From Isoptericola cucumis (lineage in GTDB: Bacteria; Actinomycetota; Actinomycetes; Actinomycetales; Cellulomonadaceae), in assembly GCF_014635665.1 (NCBI RefSeq), contig NZ_BMDG01000019.1, positions 1 to 60,733 of the forward strand: 60,733 nt of DNA, written 5' to 3'. Shown here one piece after another: positions 32,806 through 41,249 of this stretch. How positions within the stretch are numbered: position 1 is the stretch's first letter; every line of letters starts with the position of its first letter. A program made the position numbers and the translations under genes. The notes beneath the pieces are model-generated. The model searched no databases and was not told the origin of the DNA. It saw only the letters and a list, made by a program, of their open reading frames with translations.

Positions 32806-34158
32806 ATGACCGACACCACCCCCCGCGCGCCTGCTCGCTCGACGCCTGCTCGCGAGACGCCCGCCACGACCGACGACGGTCCCGGCGACCCGACCGGCGG
32901 CCGGCTCGGCCCCTACTCCGCGCTCGCCCGGCTCGCCGGCGCCTGGTTCCTCCCGGTCGCATTCGCGGCGCGGCTCCCGTTCACGATGCTCACCATCGGC
33001 ACCCTGCTGCTGGTCAGCGGCGCCACCGGCTCCGTCGCCGCCGGCAGCCTCGCGGGCGCGGCCGCCGCCCTCGGCACCGCCGTCGGCGGTCCCACGCAGG
33101 GCGCGCTCGCCGACCGGTACGGGCAGCGCGCCGTGCTGCTCCTGTGCACCCCGCTCGCGACGGTCGCCCTGGTCGCCCTCGTCGCGGTGAACCTCCCGGG
33201 CCCGCCCGCGTCGACCGCGCTCACCCTGACCGCCGCCGCCCTCACCGGCGCGAGCGCCCCGCAGGTCGGGCCGTTGGCGCGCGTGCGGTGGATCGGGCTG
33301 ACCCGCGGCCGGCCCCGGACGCTGTCGGCCGCCCTGTCGTACGAGAGCACCGCCGACGAGGTGGGCTTCGTGCTCGGCCCGGCGCTCGTCGGCGTCCTGG
33401 CGACGACGGCCTCCCCCGCGGCCGCGATGCTGCTGGCCGCGGGCCTGCTCGCGGTGGGCGGCACCGCGTTCGCGCTGCATCCCACGGCCCGCGCCGTGCG
33501 TGCCGCGACCGCGCCGCGCGAGGCCGCGGCCCGCGAGTCCCGGGGCGTGCCCGGCATGCTCGCCCTCGCCCGCCGCGAGGCGGTGCCGCTGGCGGGCATG
33601 CTGTGCATGGGCGTCCTGTTCGGCGGCACGCAGACCGCCGCGACCGCGTTCACGACCGACGTCGGCCAGGCCGGGCTCGGCGGCGTCCTGTACGCCGTCC
33701 TCGGCGTCGGGTCGGCGGCCACGGCGCTGGCGGTCGTCGCCCTGCCGGCACGCTGGGGCCTCGGGTCCCGCTGGACGTGGTTCGCCGCCGGCCTCACGGC
33801 GTCGTTCGCGGCGCTCGTCCTCCTGGTGACGACGGGGTCCCTGGGCCTCGTCGTCGCCGGCATCGCCGTGGCCGGGCTGTTCGTGGGTCCGGTCATGGTC
33901 ACGGTCTTCACCGTCGCGAGCGAGCGTGCGCCGGTGGAGCGGACCGCCGCCGCGATGACGCTCGTCGCCAGCGCGAACGTGGTCGGGGTCGCCCTCGGCG
34001 CGGCCCTGGCCGGGCAGGCCGCCGGGCTGGGTGTCGCGCCCGCCTTCGTCGTGCCGGCCGTGGCCGCGGCGGGGCTGCTCGCCGTCGGGGTGTTGCTGAG
34101 GTCACGTCCAACGGGTGAGAGTCGCCGTCCGCCAGTCGACGCCGCTCACGTAGTCTGA
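32806..34158 (+). CDS. MFS transporter between lipB and lipA
   Basis: This 450-aa protein has 12 membrane helices after a 35-residue polar N-terminus. The helix 2-3 loop has the MFS motif (GGPTQGALADRYGQRAV). Two halves are joined by a cytoplasmic loop near residues 225-255. It resembles Micrococcales drug/unknown-substrate exporters. ATG 32806 has GAGG 6 bases upstream. It splits lipB from lipA, which are adjacent in most actinobacteria, so it is probably a later insertion. Its stop overlaps the lipA -10 box. Confidence 0.85.
   Translation: MTDTTPRAPARSTPARETPATTDDGPGDPTGGRLGPYSALARLAGAWFLPVAFAARLPFTMLTIGTLLLVSGATGSVAAGSLAGAAAALGTAVGGPTQGALADRYGQRAVLLLCTPLATVALVALVAVNLPGPPASTALTLTAAALTGASAPQVGPLARVRWIGLTRGRPRTLSAALSYESTADEVGFVLGPALVGVLATTASPAAAMLLAAGLLAVGGTAFALHPTARAVRAATAPREAAARESRGVPGMLALARREAVPLAGMLCMGVLFGGTQTAATAFTTDVGQAGLGGVLYAVLGVGSAATALAVVALPARWGLGSRWTWFAAGLTASFAALVLLVTTGSLGLVVAGIAVAGLFVGPVMVTVFTVASERAPVERTAAAMTLVASANVVGVALGAALAGQAAGLGVAPAFVVPAVAAAGLLAVGVLLRSRPTGESRRPPVDAAHVV
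34151..34156 (+). promoter_or_regulatory. -10 box of lipA overlapping the MFS stop codon
   Basis: TAGTCT ends in the T of the MFS TGA (34156-34158). A start near 34163 gives a 74-nt leader with GGGAGA before GTG 34237. Confidence 0.45.
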
Positions 34159-34236
34159 CGAGGTCCGGAGCGGTAGGGCCGCACAGCCCGCCCCGACCCG
34201 GACGTCCACCTGTTCGACGACGACCGGGAGACACCC

Positions 34237-35247
34237 GTGACGATCGCACCCGAGGGCCGCCGCATGCTGCGCGTCGAGGCCCGCAACGCCGCCACCCCCA
34301 TCGAGAAGAAGCCCGAGTGGATCAAGACGAAGGCTGTGATGGGTCCCGAGTACCGGGAGCTCAAGGGCCTGGTCAAGGGCGAGGGCCTGCACACGGTGTG
34401 CGAGGAGGCCGGCTGTCCCAACATCTTCGAGTGCTGGGAGGACCGGGAGGCGACCTTCCTCATCGGCGGTGACCAGTGCACCCGCCGGTGCGACTTCTGC
34501 CAGATCGACACGGGCAAGCCCGCCGCGTTCGACGCCGACGAGCCGCGGCGCGTCGCCGAGTCCGTCCGCACCATGGGGCTGAAGTACTCGACCATCACGG
34601 GCGTCGCCCGCGACGACCTGCCCGACGGCGGCGCGTGGCTGTACGCCGAGACGGTCCGCCAGATCCACGCGCTCAACCCGGGCACCGGCGTCGAGCTGCT
34701 CATCCCGGACTTCAACGCGATCCCCGAGCTGCTGGACCAGGTCAACGAGTCCCGCCCCGAGGTCCTCGCGCACAACGTCGAGACGGTGCCGCGCATCTTC
34801 AAGCAGATCCGCCCGGCCTTCCGGTACGAGCGCTCGCTGTCGGTGCTGACCCGCGCCCGCGAGGCGGGCCTCGTCACGAAGTCCAACCTCATCCTCGGCA
34901 TGGGCGAGACCATCGAGGAGTGCAAGGTCGCGCTGCAGGACCTGCACGACGCAGGCTGCGACCTCATCACGATCACGCAGTACCTGCGCCCGTCCCTGCG
35001 CCACCACCCGGTGGACCGCTGGGTGCGGCCGGAGGAGTTCGTCGAGCTCTCCGACGCCGCCGAGGAGATCGGCTTCCTCGGCGTCATGGCCGGCCCGCTG
35101 GTGCGCTCGTCGTACCGGGCCGGGCGCCTGTGGGGCCAGGCGATGACGCGCCGCGGGCTGCCCATCCCGGACGCCCTCGGCCACCTCGCGGAGCCGACCA
35201 CGTCTCGCCAGGAGGCCGCGAGCCTGCTGGCCCGCGCAGACCACTAG
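34237..35247 (+). CDS. lipA: lipoyl synthase LipA
   Basis: This 336-aa radical-SAM enzyme inserts two sulfurs into the octanoyl chain on E2 proteins. The auxiliary cluster motif [12 protein letters not shown] and the SAM cluster motif CTRRCDFCQ are intact, as is the C-terminal region VRSSYRAG with the conserved Ser that ligates the auxiliary cluster. GGGAGA is 5 bases before GTG 34237. Its TAG stop forms the start of the next promoter's -10. It works downstream of LipB on SucB. Confidence 0.97.
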   Translation: MTIAPEGRRMLRVEARNAATPIEKKPEWIKTKAVMGPEYRELKGLVKGEGLHTVCEEAGCPNIFECWEDREATFLIGGDQCTRRCDFCQIDTGKPAAFDADEPRRVAESVRTMGLKYSTITGVARDDLPDGGAWLYAETVRQIHALNPGTGVELLIPDFNAIPELLDQVNESRPEVLAHNVETVPRIFKQIRPAFRYERSLSVLTRAREAGLVTKSNLILGMGETIEECKVALQDLHDAGCDLITITQYLRPSLRHHPVDRWVRPEEFVELSDAAEEIGFLGVMAGPLVRSSYRAGRLWGQAMTRRGLPIPDALGHLAEPTTSRQEAASLLARADH

Positions 35248-35250
35248 ACT
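35245..35250 (+). promoter_or_regulatory. -10 box of DUF4191 overlapping the lipA stop codon
   Basis: TAGACT begins with the lipA TAG stop and ends 8 nt before ATG 35259. Confidence 0.5.
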
Positions 35251-35258
35251 TGGCGACC

Positions 35259-35993
35259 ATGGCCCGCACGAAGTCCGACGCCGGCGCGCCCGACGCCACC
35301 GGCAAGAAGCAGAAGAAGCCCAAGAAGCAGCGCTGGTACCACCAGGTGTGGTCCGCGTACCAGATGACGCGCAAGCAGGACCCGACGGTCACCTGGGTGC
35401 TCCTGGGCATCTTCGTCGGCGTGCTGCTCCTCGCGTTCGGCATCGGTCTCGTCTTCGACGCGCCGGTGTACTCGCTGGTCGTCGGGCTGCCGTTCGCGCT
35501 GCTCGCCGCGATGTTCACGCTGACGCGCAAGGCCGAGAAGGCCGCGTACACGCAGATCGCCGGGCAGCCCGGGGCCGCGCGCGCGGCCCTCGGCACGGTC
35601 CGCGGCGGGTGGACGTTCGACGACGAGCCGGTCGCGATCAACCCCCGTACGCAGGACTTCGTGTTCCGCGGCGTCGGCCGCCCGGGGGTCGTGCTGGTGA
35701 GCGAGGGGCCGTCGCACCGCGTGCAGCGGCTCCTGGAGGACGAGCGTCGCAAGACGGCGCGCGTGCTGCCGAACGTGCCGATCACGCTCATCCAGTGCGG
35801 GGACGAGGCCGACCAGGTCCCGCTGCCGAAGGTGGCGCGCCGGGTGCAGAAGCTCAAGCGCACGCTGACCAAGCCCGAGGCCGACCAGGTGCGCAAGCGG
35901 CTCCGGGCGCTCGGCGGCGCGCGGCTGCCGATCCCCAAGGGCGTCGACCCGATGCGCGCCCGCCCCGACCGCAAGGGCCTGCGCGGCCGCTGA
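35259..35993 (+). CDS. DUF4191 membrane protein
   Basis: This 244-aa protein family always lies near lipA in actinobacteria. It has a Lys-rich N-terminus (TGKKQKKPKKQRWYHQVW), two adjacent membrane helices (about 48-68 and 72-92) and a C-terminal cytoplasmic domain of about 150 residues rich in Arg/Lys (RTQDFVFRGVGRPGVVLVSEG, PKVARRVQKLKRTLT). No enzymatic motif is visible and no function is known; genetic linkage hints at lipoate or envelope metabolism. Confidence 0.88.
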   Translation: MARTKSDAGAPDATGKKQKKPKKQRWYHQVWSAYQMTRKQDPTVTWVLLGIFVGVLLLAFGIGLVFDAPVYSLVVGLPFALLAAMFTLTRKAEKAAYTQIAGQPGAARAALGTVRGGWTFDDEPVAINPRTQDFVFRGVGRPGVVLVSEGPSHRVQRLLEDERRKTARVLPNVPITLIQCGDEADQVPLPKVARRVQKLKRTLTKPEADQVRKRLRALGGARLPIPKGVDPMRARPDRKGLRGR

Positions 35994-36008
35994 CCGCCGC
36001 CGCAGCCG

Positions 36009-36055
36009 CACGAACGAGCCCCCGGAGCCTGCTCGGCTCCGGGGGCTCGTTCGTG
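36009..36055. terminator. bidirectional terminator
   Basis: A perfect 21-bp stem (36009-36029 with 36035-36055) with a 5-nt loop separates DUF4191 (+) from the RDD gene (-). Confidence 0.85.
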
Positions 36056-36060
36056 GGACC

Positions 36061-36507
36061 TCACCGGCGCACGATGACGGTGCCCGCGCCGCGGTCGTGC
36101 AGCCCGCGCCCGTCGGGGCCCCACACCACGGCCGGGATGACGAGGCACAGCAGCACGACCCGCACCGCACCCCGCACCAGGCCCACGGGGGTGCCCGCCG
36201 GCGCGCCGAGCACCCGCACCTGCAGCCGCAGCAGCCGGTGCCCGATGGTGAAGCCGACGGTGCTGACGAGCAGCAGGTTCTCCAGGGCGAAGATGCCGAG
36301 GGTCGCGAGCGAGTTCGCGTCGGCCACCAGGTAGCTGATCAGCATGGCGGCCGCCCAGTCGACGAGGAGCGCGACGATCCGGCGGGTCAGCGGCGCCGGC
36401 GAGCCCGGCCCCGAGGACGGGAGCCCGAGCCGCTCGACGGGCGACGAGCCCTGACCGGCGGACGTCCCGCCCTCGAGCCACGAGCCGAAGTCCTCACGCG
36501 ATGCCAT
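36061..36507 (-). CDS. RDD family membrane protein
   Basis: This 148-aa protein has the RDD signature: LTRRIVALLVDWAAAMLISYL (Arg and Asp) at the first helix, GHRLLRLQVRVL and WGPDGRGLHDRGAGTVIV at the end, with three helices in all. Function uncertain; RDD proteins occur next to transporters and glnA. TACCCT (36514-36519) exactly 6 nt before the ATG gives a leaderless start. Confidence 0.85.
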   Translation of the reverse strand: MASREDFGSWLEGGTSAGQGSSPVERLGLPSSGPGSPAPLTRRIVALLVDWAAAMLISYLVADANSLATLGIFALENLLLVSTVGFTIGHRLLRLQVRVLGAPAGTPVGLVRGAVRVVLLCLVIPAVVWGPDGRGLHDRGAGTVIVRR

Positions 36508-36513
36508 GGGCCC

Positions 36514-36519
36514 AGGGTA
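36514..36519 (-). promoter_or_regulatory. -10 box of the RDD gene
   Basis: TACCCT on the minus strand, 6 nt before ATG 36507. Confidence 0.6.
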
Positions 36520-36563
36520 GTTCTCCCGCGCGACGGCCCGCCCCGCCCGAGGGTCCGGCGGCC

Positions 36564-37973
36564 TCAGTCCAGCAGGCCGTTGATCCGTCCGTTCACCTCG
36601 GTGAGCGTCGAGACGTCCCGGTCGCCGATGTAGATCTCGTCCATGATCGGCGTCATCACGGCCTCGATCGCGCCGTACTCCTCCGTCACCGGGTGGAAGA
36701 GCGTGTGCCCCTTGTCCACCGTGTCGGTGAACACCGAGGTGTCCAGGCCCTTGTCGGCGAACGCCTCGACGGCCGCCTCGGTCCCGGCCGGCCGCGCCGG
36801 GAAGACCACGCCGGCCTCCCCCACCAGCCGCTGGCAGTCGTCCGACCCGAGGAACTCCACCCAGCGCGCGGCCTCCTCGGGGTTCGGCGACTGGGCGCTG
36901 ATCGAGTCGGCGAGGCCGTTGTACATCGACACGGGATGGCCCACCGGGCCGCTCGGCAGGGACGCGATGCCCAGGTCCACGCCCTCCAGGTTGGCGTAGG
37001 TGCCGAGCATCCAGGAGCCGTTCGCGGAGATCGCGGCGCGGCCCGAGCCGAGCGCCTGCTGCGGGTTGGGCTCCGTGCCCACCTCCTCGTAGGGCGCCAT
37101 GTACCCCTTCTCCACCAGGCCGAAGAGCCAGTCCAGCGACTTCTGCACCCGCGGGTCGTCGAAGTGGTACTCGGTGCCCCACACGTCCGCGTCGGTGAAC
37201 TTCCAGCCGGTCGCCCCCGCCAGCCAGGACCAGGTGGTCTGCCCGACCGTGCCGCCCGAGCCGTTCGAGGCGAGGCCGTAGACGGCGACGTTGTCGGGGT
37301 CGAAGCCCTCCTCGTCGCCGCGGACCCCGTTCTCGTCCACGGTGAGGTGGGCGAGGATCTTCTCGAAGCTGCCCCCGTCGTCCGGGTTCCAGTCGAGCCC
37401 GTCGAGGTCCTCGGGGCTCAGGCCGGCCTCGGTGATCACGTTCTCGTCGTAGAACAACCCGACCGTGTCGAAGTCCTTGGGCATGCCGTACTGCGCGCCC
37501 TCCTGCCCGACCCAGAGGTCCGACAGCCCCTCCTGGAACTCGCCGTAGTCGACGTCGGCGGTGGCGTCCAGCGCGTTCAGGTCCCGCAGCAGGCCGCGCT
37601 CCGCGAAGCCGGGGTACTGCGTGAGGTGGTCGGTGAACACGTCCGGGCCGGCGCCGGCCACGAACCCCGCGGTGAGCTTGCGCCAGTAGTCGTCCCAGCC
37701 GTACTGGCTGATCCGCACCTGCAGGTCCGGGTTCTGCCGCTCGAACTCGTCCGCGCACCGCTGGTACGCGGGCAGCTGGTTGGCGTCCCAGAGCCAGTAG
37801 TCCAGCACGACGAAGTCCTCCGCGGCCCCGGCGGCCGGACCGGGCCCGGCGCAGCCGGCCAGGGCGAGGGTGCCCGCGGCCACCGCGGCGGCCAGGGATG
37901 CGGTCGCCCGTCGTGCGTACCGCGTGGTCTGCTGCGTGGCCTGCTGCGAGGTCGTCCTCGTGGTCTGCTGCAC
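36564..37973 (-). CDS. sugar ABC transporter substrate-binding lipoprotein
   Basis: This 469-aa extracytoplasmic solute-binding protein of family 1 (CUT1 type) has a lipobox LALAGC (Cys near residue 35), FVVLDYWLWDANQLPAYQRCADEFERQNPDLQV at the start of the mature protein, and the GMPKDFDTVGLFYDE and GNG-like SMYNGLADSISAQSPNPEEAARW sites. The n-region is unusually repetitive (Gln-Gln-Thr-Thr motifs). GTG 37973 has AGGAGG 6 bases upstream and follows malG by 11 bp. It binds a sugar outside the cell for the two neighbouring permeases. Confidence 0.9.
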   Translation of the reverse strand: MQQTTRTTSQQATQQTTRYARRATASLAAAVAAGTLALAGCAGPGPAAGAAEDFVVLDYWLWDANQLPAYQRCADEFERQNPDLQVRISQYGWDDYWRKLTAGFVAGAGPDVFTDHLTQYPGFAERGLLRDLNALDATADVDYGEFQEGLSDLWVGQEGAQYGMPKDFDTVGLFYDENVITEAGLSPEDLDGLDWNPDDGGSFEKILAHLTVDENGVRGDEEGFDPDNVAVYGLASNGSGGTVGQTTWSWLAGATGWKFTDADVWGTEYHFDDPRVQKSLDWLFGLVEKGYMAPYEEVGTEPNPQQALGSGRAAISANGSWMLGTYANLEGVDLGIASLPSGPVGHPVSMYNGLADSISAQSPNPEEAARWVEFLGSDDCQRLVGEAGVVFPARPAGTEAAVEAFADKGLDTSVFTDTVDKGHTLFHPVTEEYGAIEAVMTPIMDEIYIGDRDVSTLTEVNGRINGLLD

Positions 37974-37984
37974 GGCCTGCCTCC

Positions 37985-38944
37985 TCACTTGATCCCGCTG
38001 AAGCCGATGGAGCTGACGATCCGTCTCGCGAACGCGAGGAAGAGCAGGATCATCGGCAGCGCGGCCACGAGCGTCGCCGCCATGAGCCCGGCCCAGTCCG
38101 GCCCGGTCTGCGGCGTCTGCGCGTTGAAGTTGCCCAGCGCCACGGTCAGCACCCGGGACTCGTCGGTGTACGAGACCATCAGCGGCCAGAAGTAGTCGTT
38201 CCACGACCCGATGTAGGTGAGGATCGCGATGGTGGCGATCGGCCCCACGGACATCGGGATGATGATCGCGAAGAACACCCGGACCTTGCTGGCGCCGTCG
38301 ATCAGCGCGGCCTCCTCCACCTCGGTGGAGACGTTCATGAAGAACTGCCGCAGGAAGAAGATCGCGAACGGGGTCATGAACAGCCCCGGCAGCATGATGC
38401 CGAGCAGCGTGTCCACCAGACCCAGGTCGCGGATCAGCACGAAGTTCGGCAGCAGCGTGAAGATCACCGGCACCATCAGCGAGAGCAGGAAGACGCCGAA
38501 GACGGCGTTGCGCCCCCGCCAGTGCAGCCGGGAGAACGCGTACGCGGCCATCGCCGAGAAGAACACCTGGCACGCGGTGACGACCGTGGCCACCACGACG
38601 GAGTTGCGCAGGTAGAGCCAGAAGTCGATCGAGGCCCCCGACCCGCCCTGGGCGATGGCCTCCTCGGTGGACTGCAGGCCGAACACCCGCTCGAACCCGC
38701 CCCAGGAGAAGTCGACGGGCAGCAGGGAGGTCGCTCCGGAGTACAGGGCGCCGTTGCTGGACAGCGCCGTGCGGAGCATCCAGTAGAACGGGAACAGCGT
38801 GATGAGCAGCAGCAGGATCATCACCACCCAGGCCAGCACGCGGCCGGGGCTGGGCGGGCGGCGTCGTCGCCGGGTCTCCTGGCGCTGCGGGGCGGGCGCC
38901 CCGGTGGTCGCGGGTTCGACGGGTGCCGTCGTGGTCTCGGTCAT
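37985..38944 (-). CDS. sugar ABC permease, MalG type
   Basis: This 319-aa permease has six membrane helices and the ATPase-contact EAA loop in EAALIDGASKVRVFFAIIIPM. The Arg-rich N-terminus (QRQETRRRRRPP) is cytoplasmic. GGGAGG stands 8 bases before the ATG. Its gene is 13 bp after malF and 11 bp before the binding protein gene, so the three form one transcription unit. Confidence 0.93.
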   Translation of the reverse strand: MTETTTAPVEPATTGAPAPQRQETRRRRRPPSPGRVLAWVVMILLLLITLFPFYWMLRTALSSNGALYSGATSLLPVDFSWGGFERVFGLQSTEEAIAQGGSGASIDFWLYLRNSVVVATVVTACQVFFSAMAAYAFSRLHWRGRNAVFGVFLLSLMVPVIFTLLPNFVLIRDLGLVDTLLGIMLPGLFMTPFAIFFLRQFFMNVSTEVEEAALIDGASKVRVFFAIIIPMSVGPIATIAILTYIGSWNDYFWPLMVSYTDESRVLTVALGNFNAQTPQTGPDWAGLMAATLVAALPMILLFLAFARRIVSSIGFSGIK

Positions 38945-38957
38945 GGTCGCCGCCTCC

Positions 38958-39902
38958 CTAGTTCAGGTCCGTCTGGCCGGCCCGCGTCACGCGGTACTGG
39001 AAGAAGGTGACCACCACCAGGATCAGCAGCATGGCCACGCTGAGCGCGGACGCGTACCCGAAGTCGAACTGGGCGAACGCCTTGTCGTAGATGTAGAGCT
39101 GCAGCACCCGGCTCGCGTCCACGGGCCCGCCGTTGGTGGTGACCGCCACCGTGTCGAAGACCTGGAACGAGCCGATCACGGAGATGATCAGGACCAGTCC
39201 GAGGATCGGGCGCAGCAGCGGCAGGGTGATGCCGAAGAACATCCGCGTCTCGGACGCGCCGTCGACCCGGGCCGCCTCGTAGGTGGTGGGCGAGATCGCC
39301 TGCAGGCCGGCGAAGATCAGCAGCGCGGTGTAGCCCATGTGCCGCCACACGTTCACCACGGCGATGGTCGGGATCGCCCAGGTCTCCGAGGTGAAGAACC
39401 CGATCCGGTCCAGCCCGACCCAGGACAGCAGCTGGTTGCCGATACCCAGCTGGAAGTCGAGGATCCACAGGAACACCAGCGCGGCGACCACGTTGGAGAC
39501 CAGGTACGGGGCGAGCACGAGCGAGCGCAGCAGGACGGAACGGCTGAGCCGTTGCATCAGCACCGCGATCAGCAGGGCCAGGACCGTCTGCAGCCCGATG
39601 TTGATCACCACGTAGAGCAGCGTGACCCGCACGGCGTTCCAGAACACCGGGTCCGCGACCATCGTGCGGTAGTTCTCCAGGCCGACGAACTCGGCCGGGC
39701 TGAGCAGGTCCCACGAGGTGAAGCTCAGCCAGATGCCGCGGACCAGCGGCCAGAAGTAGAACGCGACCAGGCCGACGGTGGCCGGCAGGATGAAGAGCAG
39801 GGCGAGCCGGGTGTCGTCCCGGCGGCGCCGCACCCGGCGCCCGGGGACGGAGGGTGCCGGCGGTGCTGACGATGCTGTGGGTATTGACGACGGTGCTGAC
39901 AT
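38958..39902 (-). CDS. sugar ABC permease, MalF type
   Basis: This 314-aa permease has six helices and the EAA loop EAARVDGASETRMFFGITLP. The ATG at 39902 has AAGGAGGT 6 bases upstream. A hairpin at 39942-39971 lies between this gene and the preceding oxidoreductase, and may lower or stabilise expression of the transporter genes. No ATPase gene is present; actinobacterial CUT1 systems commonly share one MsiK-type ATPase encoded elsewhere. Confidence 0.92.
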   Translation of the reverse strand: MSAPSSIPTASSAPPAPSVPGRRVRRRRDDTRLALLFILPATVGLVAFYFWPLVRGIWLSFTSWDLLSPAEFVGLENYRTMVADPVFWNAVRVTLLYVVINIGLQTVLALLIAVLMQRLSRSVLLRSLVLAPYLVSNVVAALVFLWILDFQLGIGNQLLSWVGLDRIGFFTSETWAIPTIAVVNVWRHMGYTALLIFAGLQAISPTTYEAARVDGASETRMFFGITLPLLRPILGLVLIISVIGSFQVFDTVAVTTNGGPVDASRVLQLYIYDKAFAQFDFGYASALSVAMLLILVVVTFFQYRVTRAGQTDLN

Positions 39903-39941
39903 GAGGGACCTCCTTGCGTCGTTGCAGGCGGTGCTCGCGGA

Positions 39942-39971
39942 CGGCCCGGCGTCGCCGATGACGCCGGGCCG
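39942..39971 (-). terminator. intercistronic hairpin in the sugar operon
   Basis: A perfect 12-bp stem (39942-39953 with 39960-39971) with a 6-nt loop sits in the 76-bp gap between the oxidoreductase and the permeases. It may be a partial terminator or an mRNA-stabilising element. Confidence 0.45.
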
Positions 39972-39978
39972 GTGGTGC

Positions 39979-41226
39979 TCAGTCGCGCGCGGGACGGCTC
40001 CCAAAGTCGGGGATGGGCAGCCGCTCGCCGCCGGCGAGGGCCGAGGCGTGCGCCACGATGCCGGGGGCGGTGAACAGGGCGGAGCGCCAGGCGTCCACCG
40101 GCGGGTGCTCCCCGCTGACCACGCCGCGCACGAAGTCGTCGGCGAGGAAGTGGTGCGAACCCTCGTGCCCGTTCGGCGCCTCGGCGTAGGTGGCGGGCAG
40201 CCGGGTGCGGTCGTGCACCGGCGCGGAGCCGGAGGTGAACGCTTCCCGCAGCGCCGGGTCGACGTCGGCGAGGTCCGCCTCGTCCACCGTGCTGCGGACC
40301 GGGACGAAGTCGGCCGAGACGTCCGTCGAGCCCTCCTTGTCGTTCCAGACGCTCTGGTGGGCGAGCTGCTCGAAGCTGGCGTCGGTGCCGAAGAAGCGGA
40401 ACCGCGACTCGCGGATGTGCGACGGGTAGCCCACCCGGCGCATCTCGTTCGTGCGCATCGCCCCGCCGTCGGACAGCTCGAACAGCGCCGTCGCGTTGGA
40501 GAAGCTGTTGCCGAACTGGCTGACCTCCCGGTCGAAGACGCCGTCGCCGCGCCGGTCCTCGACGCCGATGCAGCTGACGCTGACGGCCCGGGACGGCAGC
40601 GCGCCGAGCACCCCGCCGATCGCGTGCGTCGGGTAGAGCATGGGCGGGTAGCTGGCGGTGGCCTTCCAGTTCTCCCCGCCGCTGTACTGGTACGCGGCGT
40701 AGAAGCCGAGGTCCATGTCGTGGACGTAGTCGCCCTCGGCGTAGAAGACCTGCCCGAGCGCGCCCTCGCGGACCTTCTCGCGGATGTAGACGGTGGCCGG
40801 GTTGTAGTAGCTCGTCTCGCCCATCATGTAGGTGAGGCCGGTGCGCTGGACGGCCTCGATGATCGCCTCGATGTCGGTGAGCTCGGTGGCCATCGGCACG
40901 GCCGAGTAGACGTGCTTGCCGGCCTCCAGCGCGGCCAGCACCAGCGGCGCGTGCGTCCAGCGCTGCGTGAAGATGGCGACCGCGTCGACGTCCGAGTCGA
41001 GCATCTCCTCGAAGCTGTCGACGACGGTGGCACGCTCGTAGCGGTCCGCCAGCGACTTGGCGCGCTCCGGCACCAGGTCGGTGATCGTGAGCCGGTCGAC
41101 GTTCGGGTGCAGGTCCCAGAGCGTCGCGAAGCTCCGTGAGAACTGTCCGGCGCCGACGATGCCGATGCTGATCGAGCCGGCGTCCGCTCCGAGCGGCGTG
41201 GTGGGGTCGAGAGGCAGTGCGGACAA
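39979..41226 (-). CDS. Gfo/Idh/MocA family oxidoreductase of the sugar operon
   Basis: This 415-aa protein has ISIGIVGAGQFSRSFATLW (Rossmann), VAIFTQRWTHAPL, the Lys-containing GKHVYSAVPMATELTD and the substrate-side TYMMGETSYYNPATVYIREK. It probably oxidises or isomerises the sugar brought in by the adjacent transporter. The TTG at 41226 is chosen as start because AGGAGG lies 5 bases before it. An ATG at 41253, nine codons earlier, overlaps the ROK stop but has no ribosome site; a coupled start there is possible. The EKP of the usual motif is replaced by VPM. Confidence 0.88.
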   Translation of the reverse strand: MSALPLDPTTPLGADAGSISIGIVGAGQFSRSFATLWDLHPNVDRLTITDLVPERAKSLADRYERATVVDSFEEMLDSDVDAVAIFTQRWTHAPLVLAALEAGKHVYSAVPMATELTDIEAIIEAVQRTGLTYMMGETSYYNPATVYIREKVREGALGQVFYAEGDYVHDMDLGFYAAYQYSGGENWKATASYPPMLYPTHAIGGVLGALPSRAVSVSCIGVEDRRGDGVFDREVSQFGNSFSNATALFELSDGGAMRTNEMRRVGYPSHIRESRFRFFGTDASFEQLAHQSVWNDKEGSTDVSADFVPVRSTVDEADLADVDPALREAFTSGSAPVHDRTRLPATYAEAPNGHEGSHHFLADDFVRGVVSGEHPPVDAWRSALFTAPGIVAHASALAGGERLPIPDFGSRPARD

Positions 41227-41249
41227 CGGTTCCTCCTGGGGGTGGTGGG

